DNA of 64,000 bases from Dyella jiangningensis (GTDB lineage Bacteria > Pseudomonadota > Gammaproteobacteria > Xanthomonadales > Rhodanobacteraceae), in contig NZ_NFZS01000007.1 in the NCBI RefSeq assembly GCF_003264855.1, positions 1 to 64,000 of the forward strand, written 5' to 3'. The translations under genes were made by a program, and so were the position numbers. Positions 33,823 to 43,447 of this stretch are shown here, one piece after another (within the stretch, counting starts at the first letter, position 1; every line of letters begins with the position of its first letter). The notes below the pieces were generated by a model, which worked only from the letters and a program-made list of their open reading frames with translations, made no database searches and was not told the DNA's origin.

Positions 33823-34152
33823 TTACGGATCATCAAATACGGCGATTGTCGTGTCTTCCCGAGTCACTTCACAGCGGTAAGTCACGGCCTTGCCGCCCAC
33901 ATCGGCGGCAAACGTCAGCACGAAGCCATGCGGTTCCGAAACTTCATCCCTCAACTGCCATCTGGCGACCGGCGCACGCAGACTTGCCTGCACCTTTGCC
34001 TCGCAGGACCGGACTGCCGCTTCCATCGCGACGCGATCAGGGTTCGGGCGAGGGCGCCAAGGCCCGCTCAGCAACACCAGGCCCATCACCAGGCCGACGA
34101 TCGCCAGAGTGAGCGAGCCTCTAAAAATCCTTCGCTTCGTCCGCCGCTTCAC
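33823..34152 (-). CDS. Small membrane-anchored hypothetical protein
   Basis: A 109-residue protein with a basic head (MKRRTKRRIFRG), one hydrophobic helix (about 13-32) and a mostly polar domain with two cysteines ('AVRSCEAKVQASL', 'AVTYRCEVTRED') that might be disulfide-linked outside the membrane. Function unknown. I chose a GTG start at 34152 with AGAGG five bases before; a longer frame to 34317 adds a Lys/Arg/Pro-rich, low-quality leader. Confidence 0.5.
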   Translation of the reverse strand: MKRRTKRRIFRGSLTLAIVGLVMGLVLLSGPWRPRPNPDRVAMEAAVRSCEAKVQASLRAPVARWQLRDEVSEPHGFVLTFAADVGGKAVTYRCEVTREDTTIAVFDDP

Positions 34153-34285
34153 GGCCACCTCTTTGAGGACTGGTCTTCGCCCCTTCGAGGATACGTGACC
34201 TGGTGGGTCTTGGCGCGGCCGCGAAGTGGCTAGGCGGCGGCCACGGGATATTTCCAAACAAAGGTCCGGTTTGAGGAAAAGCTCC

Positions 34286-34873
34286 TCAGTGCCACAACTG
34301 GTCTTCGTTGGCGTCAATCATCCGCAGGGTCACGCCCGTCATGCAGGTGGGCAGACCCTCCCTGGGCGAGTACTCGTCGAATCCGACGGCGAACAAGCCC
34401 CAGGGCATTCGGCGATAGCGTCCTTCGTGATAGGTGATCGGACCGTTCGAGACAGGGTAGCCCGCCGCGGGCGGCGCCGGTGCCGGGCCCGGCGGCGTCA
34501 AGCCGGCCAGTTCGTAGCGGGAAATCAGACTGGCCGGCGAAATACACGGCAAACGGTTGACAACGATACTTATCAGCCGAACCTTCGGATTCTCCGGCGG
34601 ATAGACGCGAAGCTCGATGCCATCGATTCGTGTGCCATCCGGCAACGTCAGTGCGTCACTTACCCACTCGCGCGAACCATGGAACTCCGGGTGGAAACGC
34701 ATGCCGAGAGTCCGTTCGACATCTCCTGGCGTCGTTGGCACGACCGGATGAAGGCTCAACAATCTATCGACCAGCCCGGGCAACGTGACATCGTTGTGTG
34801 CGGCTGCCTGGGCATGGCCGAGAAGTGGACAACACCACAGGATCGAAAAGGCAAACCTAGCTGGAAACCGCAT
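34286..34873 (-). CDS. Secreted hypothetical protein
   Basis: A 195-residue protein with a signal peptide (MRFPARFAFSILWCCPLLGH, cut near 'AQAAA'). The mature part includes 'TLGMRFHPEFHGSREWVSDA', 'ELRVYPPENPKVRLISIVVN' and a Pro/Ala-rich 'PPGPAPAPPAAGYPV' linker. Two cysteines may be paired. No family recognised. The ATG at 34885 four codons upstream is possible, but its AAGGAG lies only one base away, so 34873 is preferred. It belongs to a cluster of small unlinked minus-strand genes. Confidence 0.55.
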   Translation of the reverse strand: MRFPARFAFSILWCCPLLGHAQAAAHNDVTLPGLVDRLLSLHPVVPTTPGDVERTLGMRFHPEFHGSREWVSDALTLPDGTRIDGIELRVYPPENPKVRLISIVVNRLPCISPASLISRYELAGLTPPGPAPAPPAAGYPVSNGPITYHEGRYRRMPWGLFAVGFDEYSPREGLPTCMTGVTLRMIDANEDQLWH

Positions 34874-34991
34874 GGGTTCTTCCATGCTCCTTCGTTGTCA
34901 TTCCATCGCCAAGGATATCCACTCGGGCAAATGGAAGCGTCTCCCTGGGCCGACATCCGGCGCGCGAGGATCCAGCATCCTGCGATGCCGA

Positions 34992-35465
34992 TTACTTCGC
35001 AGGACATTCGACGCGATTGTCTTGAACCGCGATGATCTGCCACTTCCCGTTGCGACGTAACCACATGTCGGTCCATACCAGGCAGTGGCGTTCGTGCTTG
35101 GAATCCGGCAGCGCCACCGTTTTCGATTCCGCCCCATACACGACCGCGACGTCGGCGGAAAAGAACCGGACGTCCGCACTATCGAGGCGACAGTCGGTGG
35201 ACCACGGTGTCTTGGGATCATAGGCGGGCGCGCTCGCCGGCTTTCCGTAGCGCATGCCCTTGGGTGCCGTACCCTGGAAGTCATCCGCCAGGATTTCCGA
35301 TGCGACCCACTCACCTCCGCACGCCATGTTCGCCCAGGCTCTTTCCTTCGCGATCATCCACTGCGCCGTAGCACCATCCTTCGCTGGAACGTCGTCCGCC
35401 AGAGCGGCTCCGGCGCATAGCGCGGCAAGGATAGCTGCGGCAAAACGGCCGGTGTGACTCGTCAT
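34992..35465 (-). CDS. Secreted NTF2-like (DUF4440/SnoaL-type) protein
   Basis: A 157-residue protein with a signal peptide (residues 1-23, cut near 'ALADD'). The mature part has the NTF2-like cone fold pattern: 'WMIAKERAWANMACGGEWVA', 'ILADDFQGTAPKGMRYGKP', 'VRFFSADVAVVYGAESKTV' and 'HCLVWTDMWLRRNGKWQIIA'. Such proteins are small enzymes or binding domains; no catalytic residues stand out. The start at ATG 35465 begins the signal peptide. Confidence 0.7.
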   Translation of the reverse strand: MTSHTGRFAAAILAALCAGAALADDVPAKDGATAQWMIAKERAWANMACGGEWVASEILADDFQGTAPKGMRYGKPASAPAYDPKTPWSTDCRLDSADVRFFSADVAVVYGAESKTVALPDSKHERHCLVWTDMWLRRNGKWQIIAVQDNRVECPAK

Positions 35466-35746
35466 CGCTCTCTCTCCCCATCTCCTGGTTTCCCCTGGCG
35501 CTTCCGTCTGCTCGACCGTGGACAGTGCGTACCCATGGCGAACTAGATTGCCGTATCGAAGACGTTCTTCTCGATGCAGCCATGTCTGACGAGTGCGTAC
35601 AGGCAGGCACTTCGGTCGCAAGCGGACATGGCATCCAACGGATCAGTGGCCGGGCTAGACGATTCGGTGTCGCTCATGATGCCTCCCGGCTGTCGTGGCA
35701 GGCCCGCCTTGGTCGAAAGCGGATGCAGAAGCGGACCTGGGCCACG

Positions 35747-36175
35747 CTAGATGGCCGGCTGATCAACGCCATAACGTATGGCGGCTTTCAGTGTCTCTAC
35801 CCTGATATCGCGCAGCGCCTTGAACTTGATGCAATACCCGGTGATCTTTGCCTTTCCGAGGTCCTTTCCATATGTCTGCGCCAGGTACTTCCTGTCTTCG
35901 ATGCCAAGAATGTAGACGGAAATTCCGGTTGTGTTTGCGCTGACGCCAATTCGGTAGAACTCCCTGGTGCTTCCGTTGGCGTACTGAATGGTCCGGGCTC
36001 CATACCCTATGCTGGGGTTGGAAACCGTTTTGCCCGCATCGTCCTTGCCATCCAGGAACCACAACCTGCCATCCGGCATCATCTCCAGAATGAGGCGGTG
36101 CAACGCCATCATGTCCAGGCGCTTCGGTTCAGGCTGGGCGGCGATATATTCCTTGATCTGTTCATCAACGCTCAT
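35747..36175 (-). CDS. DUF1801 (YdhG-like) protein
   Basis: A 142-residue soluble protein of the DUF1801 type. It begins MSVDEQIKEYIAAQPEPKRL and shows 'HRLILEMMPDGRLWFLDG', 'SIGYGARTIQYANGSTREFY' and a C-terminal 'KALRDIRVETLKAAIRYGV', all typical of this family of unknown role. The gene is lower in GC than its neighbours (codons such as ATA and AAT are frequent), which hints at recent acquisition. ATG 36175 fits the usual N-terminus. Confidence 0.75.
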   Translation of the reverse strand: MSVDEQIKEYIAAQPEPKRLDMMALHRLILEMMPDGRLWFLDGKDDAGKTVSNPSIGYGARTIQYANGSTREFYRIGVSANTTGISVYILGIEDRKYLAQTYGKDLGKAKITGYCIKFKALRDIRVETLKAAIRYGVDQPAI

Positions 36176-36313
36176 ACAGCCCCCTGCTTGGAGCGGGTAC
36201 GGTGCTGGCCGCAACCGCTTCGAACCAAAGCTTCATGCGATCACCGACCTGCCAGGCCCGTTACCAACGGGGAGCCGACACCATCGCTCCTCGTCCTGCC
36301 CGATCGAATCCGA

Positions 36314-37588
36314 TCAAATCGGATCGTCGATCGACTTGGCGAGTTCGGTGAAGAGCTTCGGGCCTGACTCGGTCATATGCCAGCAGTCTTCCAGGCGGAT
36401 GCCGAATTCGCCGGGGATGTAGAGGCCCGGTTCGTCGGAGAAGCACATGCCGGCCGCCAGCGGCGTGGCGTCGCCGTGGACGAGGTAAGGAGATTCATGG
36501 CCGTCCAAACCGATGCCGTGGCCGGTGCGGTGGGGCAGGCCGGGCAGGTGGTAGCCGGGGCCCCAGCCTTCCTTTTCGTAGTAGGCGCGCACGGCGTCAT
36601 CGATGGTGCCCACGGGTACGCCCAGCTTGGCGGTGGCCAGCGCGAGTTCCTGGCCGCGCTTGACCGTGTCCCACACCTTGCGCTGTTTCACGGTCGGCTG
36701 GCCCATCACCCAGGTGCGCGAGATGTCCGACTGATAGCCATGCACGGCGCAGCCCACGTCCATCAGGATGACCGAACCCTCGTGCAAGGTCTCCGGCTTG
36801 TGCGAGCCGTGCGGATACGCGCTGGCTTCGTTGATCAACACCAGGGCGAACTCCGGCGCGCCGCCCAGGGCGACGGTGGCGGCGTTCATCATGGTGGCGA
36901 TCTCGCCGGGGCTCATGCCTGCACGGACGTTGCCGTGGACGTAGCGCAGCGCCGCCAGGGTGACGTCGTTGGCGATCTGCATCAGCGCCAGTTCCGCGGG
37001 GGATTTGATCAGGCGGACGGCTTTGACCAACGCATCGCCGGACACCACGGTGTAAGCGCCGCCACTTGCCTCGCGCACGCCGTCGACGATGAAAAGACGC
37101 GTGGTGGCTTCGAAGGCGATCGAACCGGACGTGACCCCGCGGTCGCGAAGCGCGCCAACGAGGCGGGCGAACGGGCTTTCGTGCTCGTTCCAGGGACGCA
37201 CGTCGCCGCCCACCGCCAGGGTCTCGCGGATCGAGGGTTCTTCGAAGGCCGGGGTCACCACGACGATGTCGCCACGCGCCGGGATCACCGCGGCCGTCGT
37301 ACGCTCCGAACGATGCCACTGGATGCCGGTGAAGTATTCCAGGCTCGAACCCGATTCCAGGATCAGGGCGCCGACCTTCTGGTCGACCATCAGCTGTTGC
37401 AGCTTGGCGATACGCGCACGTCGCTCCTCCACCGAAATCGGCCTGGCGCCGGTGGTCATGGAGGTCAGGCCAGTCAGCCCAGCCGGTTTGGCGGGCGCGG
37501 CCTGCGCTGCCCGGCCGGGCAGCAGGAAGGCCGTGGAGGCCGCGGCGGTGGCAGCTACAGCTCCGGTGAGAAAGTCGCGACGACGCAT
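36314..37588 (-). CDS. Tat-exported M24 peptidase (Xaa-Pro aminopeptidase-like)
   Basis: A 424-residue protein with a twin-arginine signal (MRRRDFLTGAVAATAAASTA), a creatinase-type N-domain and an M24 'pita-bread' metallopeptidase domain. Metal ligands appear as two Asp in 'MDVGCAVHGYQSDISRTW', His in 'HRTGHGIGLDGHESPYLV' and Glu in 'DEPGLYIPGEFGIRLED'. Family members remove N-terminal residues before proline, using two metal ions. The Tat signal means the folded, metal-loaded enzyme acts in the periplasm, less usual than the cytoplasmic forms. No operon partner. Confidence 0.87.
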   Translation of the reverse strand: MRRRDFLTGAVAATAAASTAFLLPGRAAQAAPAKPAGLTGLTSMTTGARPISVEERRARIAKLQQLMVDQKVGALILESGSSLEYFTGIQWHRSERTTAAVIPARGDIVVVTPAFEEPSIRETLAVGGDVRPWNEHESPFARLVGALRDRGVTSGSIAFEATTRLFIVDGVREASGGAYTVVSGDALVKAVRLIKSPAELALMQIANDVTLAALRYVHGNVRAGMSPGEIATMMNAATVALGGAPEFALVLINEASAYPHGSHKPETLHEGSVILMDVGCAVHGYQSDISRTWVMGQPTVKQRKVWDTVKRGQELALATAKLGVPVGTIDDAVRAYYEKEGWGPGYHLPGLPHRTGHGIGLDGHESPYLVHGDATPLAAGMCFSDEPGLYIPGEFGIRLEDCWHMTESGPKLFTELAKSIDDPI

Positions 37589-37782
37589 GGAGACTCCGGA
37601 CCGAGGGTAAGGATGTCCCGCAGTATGCGACCGGAATCGGCGACGCGACTACTGCCGGGCAGGGTGCCGAATTGCATTTGCGCCGGCGCCGCGGCCCGTG
37701 CAGGACGGCAAGGGCGGGCAGGCTTAAACCTTGTCGGACCGAACGACATCCGACCAGCACCTTGCCTGGCCCGGAGATGCCG

Positions 37783-38895
37783 ATGGACGGCTTGCTGATG
37801 TCGCGGAAGCGAATGGATCGACGCGCCGGCTGGCGGATCGCGCTAGCGCTGCTGGCCTTGCTCTGCTCCTTTCCGGTATGGGCGGACTGCGCCGAATGCG
37901 CGGTTGTCGCCCGGCGCTTCGTGGTGAACGAAGGATTCAACGGCGTGGTGCTGGTGGGTCATGGCGCGACGATCGATTACGTCGAGAGCTTCGGCGTGGC
38001 GGACGCCCAAACGGGACGGGCCTTGACCGTCGATACGCCGTTCGAGACGGGCTCGATCTCCAAGTGGATCGCTGCCGTGGTGGTGATGCGGCTGGTGCAG
38101 CAAGGTCAACTCGCGCTGGATCAACCGATTTCCAACTATCTACCCGACTACCGCCGCGACAACGGCGCCAGGCTGACGCTGCGCACCCTGATGAGCCACG
38201 CCAGCGGCGTTCCCAACGAGATCGATGACGCCATCAAGCGGGATCCGGCGACCCGCACGCTTTCGCTCGACAACAGCGAGGCCGTGCAACGCTTCGCCAG
38301 CGGCAACCTGCGTTTCGAGCCGGGCGCGGACTGGGACTATTCGCACTCCAACTGGCTGCTGGTGAAGGCGATCGTCGAACGCACCACGGGAAGGGACTAC
38401 GCCTCGCTGGTCGAGGGATATCTGGTCCAGCCGCTGGCCCTGCACCATAGCGGCGTCTTCAGCGGAAGCTCGTTGGGCGTGGCCGGCATGGCGCACGGCT
38501 ATCGACGACTCGCGCCAGACGCGGAGCCGCTCGACAAGCCTTCGCCGGACTTCATGATGCTCGCGGGCGGTTTCTACGCCAGCGCGAACGATCTCTTCGT
38601 CCTGATGGATGGCCTTTTCGCGGGCAGGCTTCTGTCGCCGGAATCCGTGCGCATCCTGATGGCGATCGAGCGACCACCCCAGCACTACGCGCTGGGTGGA
38701 CGCACCAAGACCTTGCCGTTCGCCGGCAAGGATCATCCTGTTGCCTGGGAATACGGGTCCAACGGCGCCTATCGCGTGCTCGCCTGGCGCACGCTGGACG
38801 ATGGGCACACCGTCATCCTGATGAACAACACCAGCTTCGATCACATGAAGATCGGCGAGCTGGGTACGGCGCTGATGGAAGCCAGTTATCGCTGA
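37783..38895 (+). CDS. Serine hydrolase, beta-lactamase class C fold
   Basis: A 370-residue protein with a signal peptide (about 10-36, 'IALALLALLCSFPVWADC') and a beta-lactamase/PBP4-type domain. The SxxK nucleophile box is 'GSISKW', the second motif YxN-like is 'YSHSN', and 'LRTLMSHASGVP' is the usual loop. It is probably a periplasmic esterase or peptidase of the class C superfamily, not necessarily a beta-lactamase. Start taken at ATG 37783, six bases after GGAG; an ATG at 37777 lies on top of that site. Confidence 0.85.
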   Translation: MDGLLMSRKRMDRRAGWRIALALLALLCSFPVWADCAECAVVARRFVVNEGFNGVVLVGHGATIDYVESFGVADAQTGRALTVDTPFETGSISKWIAAVVVMRLVQQGQLALDQPISNYLPDYRRDNGARLTLRTLMSHASGVPNEIDDAIKRDPATRTLSLDNSEAVQRFASGNLRFEPGADWDYSHSNWLLVKAIVERTTGRDYASLVEGYLVQPLALHHSGVFSGSSLGVAGMAHGYRRLAPDAEPLDKPSPDFMMLAGGFYASANDLFVLMDGLFAGRLLSPESVRILMAIERPPQHYALGGRTKTLPFAGKDHPVAWEYGSNGAYRVLAWRTLDDGHTVILMNNTSFDHMKIGELGTALMEASYR

Positions 38896-38970
38896 GTCAT
38901 CCGGCGAGCAGGGCGACACGGGCCGCGTCAGGCGGCGCTGTGTTGAACGTCGCCGCGTCGGCGCCGATGA

Positions 38971-40671
38971 TCACGGCGCGGCAGCGACGGCCGTGTCCCG
39001 CTCCGCCTGGAAACCCGGCCCGTGCAGCACCTTGCCCGGCAGTGCGGGCGTCAGCTTGCCATCGCGGATGACGGGAACGCCGTTGACCAGCACGTCGCGC
39101 ATGCCCTGCGCGAGCTGTCGCGGCTGTTCGAACGTGGCCGGCGCGCGCAGCCGGGCAGGGTCGAAGATGGCGATGTCCGCCCACATGCCTTCCTTGATGA
39201 CGCCACGCTGCTTCAGGCCCATGCGTTGCGCGGGCAGGGCCGTCATCTTGTGGATCGCTTCGGGCAGCGTCAGCACGTGGTCTTCGTTGACGTACTTGCT
39301 GATGATCCGCGCGAAAGCCGCGTAGGCGCGTGGATGCGGATGGCCCTGGCCGAGCGGGCCGGTGGGCGCCTGCGCGGCCGCGTCGTCGCACACCGACATC
39401 CAGGGCTGCCTGAGCGCGAGCGTGACATCCGGTTGCGCCATGCCGAACACGGCGACGTCGGTGGCGGCGTGGTCCTTGATCAACAGGTCGATCAGCGCAT
39501 CGATCGGCTTCTCGTGCCAGGCCCGCGCGACCTCGTCCAATCGCCTGCCTTCGAATCGCTTGAGCGAGGGCTCCTGCACCGAGGTGATCTCCACGGCCTC
39601 GGGGCCGGGCACCTCCAGCCAGTCGTTGCTCCACGCCTCCGACGGCGTCTGCATGTCCTTCTGGATGCGCGCGCGTGACTGCGGATCCTCGAGTCGCTGC
39701 AGCAGCTTGGCGGTGCCGCCCACGTGCGCCCACGGCGGAATGAACGAAGCCAGGCCATTGCCCCAGGCGGTATAGGCGTAAGTGTCGGCGGTGACGTCGA
39801 GACCGGCGGCGCGCGCCGCATCGATCCTGGCGATGACCTTGGGCATGCTGCCCCAGTTGGCGTGCCCGGCCACCTTCAGGTGGAAGATCTCGACGGGAAT
39901 ATGCGCCTGGCGCCCGATCTCGAAGGCCTCGTCGAGCGCGGCCATCTCGCCGTCGCCTTCGCTGCGCATGTGCGTGGCATAGATGCCACCGTAGCTGGCC
40001 GCCGTTTCCGCCAGCGCGATGAGTTCCGGCGTGGTGCTGTAGGTGGCCGGGGGATATTGCAGGCCGGTCGATACGCCGAACGCGCCGTCGCGCATGGCAC
40101 TGGCCACCACCGCCTGCATCCGCTGCAGTTCCTCGGCGGTCGGCTGGCGATCGCCGTAACCCATCACCATTTCGCGCGCCGTCGCGGCGCCGACATAGCT
40201 GCCGAAGTTCACCGCGATGCCGCGGCTTTGCAGGCGTTGCAGGTAATCGCCGAGCGTCGCCCAGTCGGGCTTGGCATGCGCGCCTTCTTCGCGGGTGATG
40301 GTGTCGTTGACCGGCGCCACCGATTCGCCTTCGCCGGTGATCAGCGTGGTGACGCCCTGGAAGATCTTGGACTGCGCATGGCCATCCACCAGCAGCGTGT
40401 GGGCCGACTGGTCGAGCATGTCGATGAAACCGGGCGTGATGGTCATGCCCTGCGCATCGATGACCTGCTTCGCACTCGCCTGGCCAAGCGTGCCCACGGC
40501 CGCGATGCGGCCGTCCTTGATCGCGATGTCGGCCGCGTAGGCCGCTGTGCCGGTGCCATCGATGACCTGGCCGTTGCGGATGAGGATGTCATAGGACGAT
40601 GCGGGCGTCGCCGTCGCGCCGTGCACGGACATGCCAAGCGAGATGACCAACAGACAGGTGAGCAGGCGCAT
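38971..40671 (-). CDS. Amidohydrolase of N-acyl-D-amino-acid deacylase family, atypical site
   Basis: A 566-residue secreted protein (signal about 1-20, 'MRLLTCLLVISLGMSVHGAT') with a D-aminoacylase-type composite fold. 'DILIRNGQVIDGTGTAAY' begins the beta-sandwich, and 'YATHMRSEGDGEM', 'EIFHLKVAGHAN' and 'GMAQPDV' hold the usual late His, His and Asp. But the N-terminal HxH metal motif is replaced: the site reads 'PGFIDMLDQSAHTLLVDGHA'. The metal centre must therefore differ or use one metal. The family removes acyl groups from N-acyl-D-amino acids; activity here is uncertain. Confidence 0.8.
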   Translation of the reverse strand: MRLLTCLLVISLGMSVHGATATPASSYDILIRNGQVIDGTGTAAYAADIAIKDGRIAAVGTLGQASAKQVIDAQGMTITPGFIDMLDQSAHTLLVDGHAQSKIFQGVTTLITGEGESVAPVNDTITREEGAHAKPDWATLGDYLQRLQSRGIAVNFGSYVGAATAREMVMGYGDRQPTAEELQRMQAVVASAMRDGAFGVSTGLQYPPATYSTTPELIALAETAASYGGIYATHMRSEGDGEMAALDEAFEIGRQAHIPVEIFHLKVAGHANWGSMPKVIARIDAARAAGLDVTADTYAYTAWGNGLASFIPPWAHVGGTAKLLQRLEDPQSRARIQKDMQTPSEAWSNDWLEVPGPEAVEITSVQEPSLKRFEGRRLDEVARAWHEKPIDALIDLLIKDHAATDVAVFGMAQPDVTLALRQPWMSVCDDAAAQAPTGPLGQGHPHPRAYAAFARIISKYVNEDHVLTLPEAIHKMTALPAQRMGLKQRGVIKEGMWADIAIFDPARLRAPATFEQPRQLAQGMRDVLVNGVPVIRDGKLTPALPGKVLHGPGFQAERDTAVAAAP

Positions 40672-40947
40672 ACCGGTTCTTCCATCCCTATCGTCGACGA
40701 TGGTGGGTGGCGCGGGCGTTGGGACGTGCCCGCGACCGTGCGGCGGAACGGCAACGGCGGTCTCGTCACGCAGGCGGTCGAGGAGAGCCGTGCCGAAGCG
40801 TATCGGCACGGCTGCTGGCCGTCCATCTCGGTGACAGGTGAGGCACGCTCGCCTATGCTCGGCAGCCTGCGCATCGCACCCGCTCGCATGAGTGCATGCC
40901 GTGTGCGCGGCTCTTCAACGCAGGCGCACACGCAGCGGATCGGTTCG

Positions 40948-41640
40948 ATGGCCTATCGGCACTTTCTCTTTGACCTGGATGACACCTTGCTCGACTTTCG
41001 CGCGAGCGAGCGGCTCTCGTTCCAGACCATGCTCGAAAGCTTCGGCGCGCGCGCCGCGAGTCCCGCGATGTTCGCCGACTACCAGCGCGAGAACCTCCAG
41101 CTCTGGAATGACTTCGAGCGCCGGCTGATCACCAAGGAAGCCCTGAAGATCGAGCGGTTCCGGCGAACCTTCGCACCGCATGGGATCGACATCGATCCCG
41201 CCGAGGCGAGCACGCGCTATCTGGAATGCCTTGCGGAGACCGTCGTGCTGATCGACGGTGCGGCGATGCTGTGCGAGGCGCTTTCGGCGATGGGCGAGGT
41301 GGGCATCATCACCAACGGCATCGAGCACGTGCAGACGAGGCGTATCGCCAAGTCGGGGCTGGAGCGCTGGATCCGGTTCGTGGCGACGTCGGAGGCGTGC
41401 GGCTTCGCCAAACCGGATGGCCGGTTCTTCCAGTACGCCCTCGACAAGTTCTCGCGTGTTAGCAAGCCAGAGACCATCATCGTCGGCGATCGCCTGGACG
41501 CCGACGTGCTGGGCGCCAATCGCTTCGGCATCGACAGCTGCTGGTTCAATCCGGGCCGGCTGGAGGGCGATGGTGTCGCCGTCGCCACCTTCGAGGCGGC
41601 GACCCTGGCGGAGATTCTGCAGGCGCTCACGCCCCCATAG
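40948..41640 (+). CDS. HAD-family nucleotidase, YjjG-like
   Basis: A 230-residue HAD phosphatase. Motif I is 'FLFDLDDTLLDF', with the nucleophile Asp and DxD acid/base; 'GIITNGIEHVQTRR' is motif II; 'CGFAKPDGRFFQYAL' carries the Lys of motif III; and 'VGDRLDADVLGANRFGID' is motif IV. The overall pattern matches the YjjG noncanonical pyrimidine nucleotidases, which clean mutagenic nucleotides from the pool. ATG 40948 (MAYRHFLFDL) is the family-like start; a longer frame adds unrelated sequence. Confidence 0.85.
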   Translation: MAYRHFLFDLDDTLLDFRASERLSFQTMLESFGARAASPAMFADYQRENLQLWNDFERRLITKEALKIERFRRTFAPHGIDIDPAEASTRYLECLAETVVLIDGAAMLCEALSAMGEVGIITNGIEHVQTRRIAKSGLERWIRFVATSEACGFAKPDGRFFQYALDKFSRVSKPETIIVGDRLDADVLGANRFGIDSCWFNPGRLEGDGVAVATFEAATLAEILQALTPP

Positions 41641-41775
41641 CGCGGCGGTGGCCTTCGGTGACATGCTGCGATGGCTCCTGGCGCGGCGCATTGGCTATCT
41701 CGGGAAGGTGCAAGCAGGGCCGCCCCGCGCCGGGCCGTCATGGGGCGATTCATCGACCTGACTCAAGGACCACGC

Positions 41776-43299
41776 ATGGCTGCCACGGATATTGCGGTTT
41801 CGCGCGCCCGGGAAGGGCAACGGGAAAGTGCCATGCCTGTGATCCTCATCGCCGTGCTCTTCGGCGTGGCGCACATGCTGACCAACGGCCAGTACGGCTT
41901 TCATCGGGACGAATGGCAGTTCCTCAGCGATGCGCAGCATCTGGACTGGGGCTTCGTGCCGTATCCGCCGCTGACCGCCGCACTGGAACACGTGGGTCTG
42001 GCGATGTTCGGATTGTCGCTGGTGGGCCTGCGCCTGTTCTCGGTACTTGCGCAAACGCTGGTGATCCTCGCCGCCGGCCTCATGGCGCGCGACCTTGGCG
42101 GCGGCCGGCGGGCGCAGGTGTTTGCGGCGCTCGCGGTGGCGCTGTCGCCATTGCCGATGTTCGAAGCGACGGAATTCCAGTACTCCTCGTTCGACCTGTT
42201 GTGGTGGGTGCTGATCGCGTGGTGCGTGATTCGCCTGCGGCGTGACGACGAACCGCGATGGTGGCTGGCGATCGGTGCGGTCGCCGGGCTGGCCCTGCAG
42301 ACGAAATATGCAATCGCATTCGAACTCGCTGGCGTGCTGGCGGGCGTATTGCTCACCGACGCACGGCGCTATGTCATGAACCGCTGGTTCTGGGCCGGAG
42401 GCGCCGTCGCGCTGCTCATCGTTGCGCCCAACCTCGTCTGGCTGATCCGCCACGATTTCGTTTCCTACCATTTCCTGCAGGGCATCCACGCGCGCGACGT
42501 ACACCAGGGACGGGCGGAAGGATTCCTGCGCGATCAGTTCCTGCTGAACGCCAACCTGTTCGCCGCACCGGTGTGGCTGGCGGGCCTGTACGCCTGCTTC
42601 AAAAGCCGACGCTATCGCATGCTGGCGTGGATGTACGTGGTGCCGCTGCTGTTATTCATGGTGGCGCAGGGGCGCTTCTATTACACCTGCGGCGCGTACC
42701 CGATGCTCCTGGCCATGGGCTCCGTGGTCGGCGAGCGATGGCTGCATACGCTTCGCCCCGCATGGCGCACCGGCATCGCCACGCTCATGTTTGCCGGCGT
42801 CCTGGCCATCGGCGGCTATGCGGCGCTTCGCATCGTCCCCATCGCGTCGAGCGGCCCATTGCGTGATTTCGCGCTACGCAACAACGGTGATCTCCGCGAA
42901 GAAATCGGCTGGGACGAGTTGGTCGCGCAGGTGGCGGCCATTCGCGACGCCCTGCCCGCCGAGCAACGCGCCCAGGTCCAGATCGCCGTGGGCAACTACG
43001 GCGAGTACGGCGCCCTCGCCCTGCTCGGCCCGCAGTACCACCTGCCCACGCCGATCACCACCATCAACTCCGGATGGCTGCGCGGCTACCCGCAGACGCC
43101 ACCCACCACGCTCATCGTGCTTGGCAACTCGCGCGAGCGTGCCGATGAGCTTTTCACGGGATGTCGCCTGGCGGGACATACCCGCAACGCCCTGGGCGTG
43201 GACAACGAGGAAACCCGGGATCATCCCGACATCTTCGTGTGCGGCCCGACGCGCAAGCCGTGGGGCGACCTGTGGAAGCTCGGGCCGGAATTTGGTTGA
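41776..43299 (+). CDS. GT39-type membrane glycosyltransferase
   Basis: A 507-residue inner-membrane protein with about ten helices and a C-terminal periplasmic domain of roughly 130 residues. The first loop carries 'YGFHRDEWQFLSDAQHLDW', with the Asp-Glu pair typical of GT39/PMT-like (dolichyl-phosphate-mannose or ArnT-like) enzymes, which transfer a sugar from a lipid phosphate carrier to lipid A, protein or glycan. The acceptor is unknown. ATG 41776 (MAATDIAVSR) was preferred over an earlier ATG whose extra residues do not resemble the family. Confidence 0.8.
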   Translation: MAATDIAVSRAREGQRESAMPVILIAVLFGVAHMLTNGQYGFHRDEWQFLSDAQHLDWGFVPYPPLTAALEHVGLAMFGLSLVGLRLFSVLAQTLVILAAGLMARDLGGGRRAQVFAALAVALSPLPMFEATEFQYSSFDLLWWVLIAWCVIRLRRDDEPRWWLAIGAVAGLALQTKYAIAFELAGVLAGVLLTDARRYVMNRWFWAGGAVALLIVAPNLVWLIRHDFVSYHFLQGIHARDVHQGRAEGFLRDQFLLNANLFAAPVWLAGLYACFKSRRYRMLAWMYVVPLLLFMVAQGRFYYTCGAYPMLLAMGSVVGERWLHTLRPAWRTGIATLMFAGVLAIGGYAALRIVPIASSGPLRDFALRNNGDLREEIGWDELVAQVAAIRDALPAEQRAQVQIAVGNYGEYGALALLGPQYHLPTPITTINSGWLRGYPQTPPTTLIVLGNSRERADELFTGCRLAGHTRNALGVDNEETRDHPDIFVCGPTRKPWGDLWKLGPEFG

Positions 43300-43447
43300 G
43301 CCGCGACCACGAGGCTGTCAGCTGCTGTGCAGGCCATCCCGCGAGGAGGTGGCAGAAACGGGACAACACGCGGTTGCAAGGCTTGAAGCCGCCCGCACAA
43401 CGCTGCACGCTCCGCGCTGAGGTCGGGGGTCCACGCCGGGGAACAGG

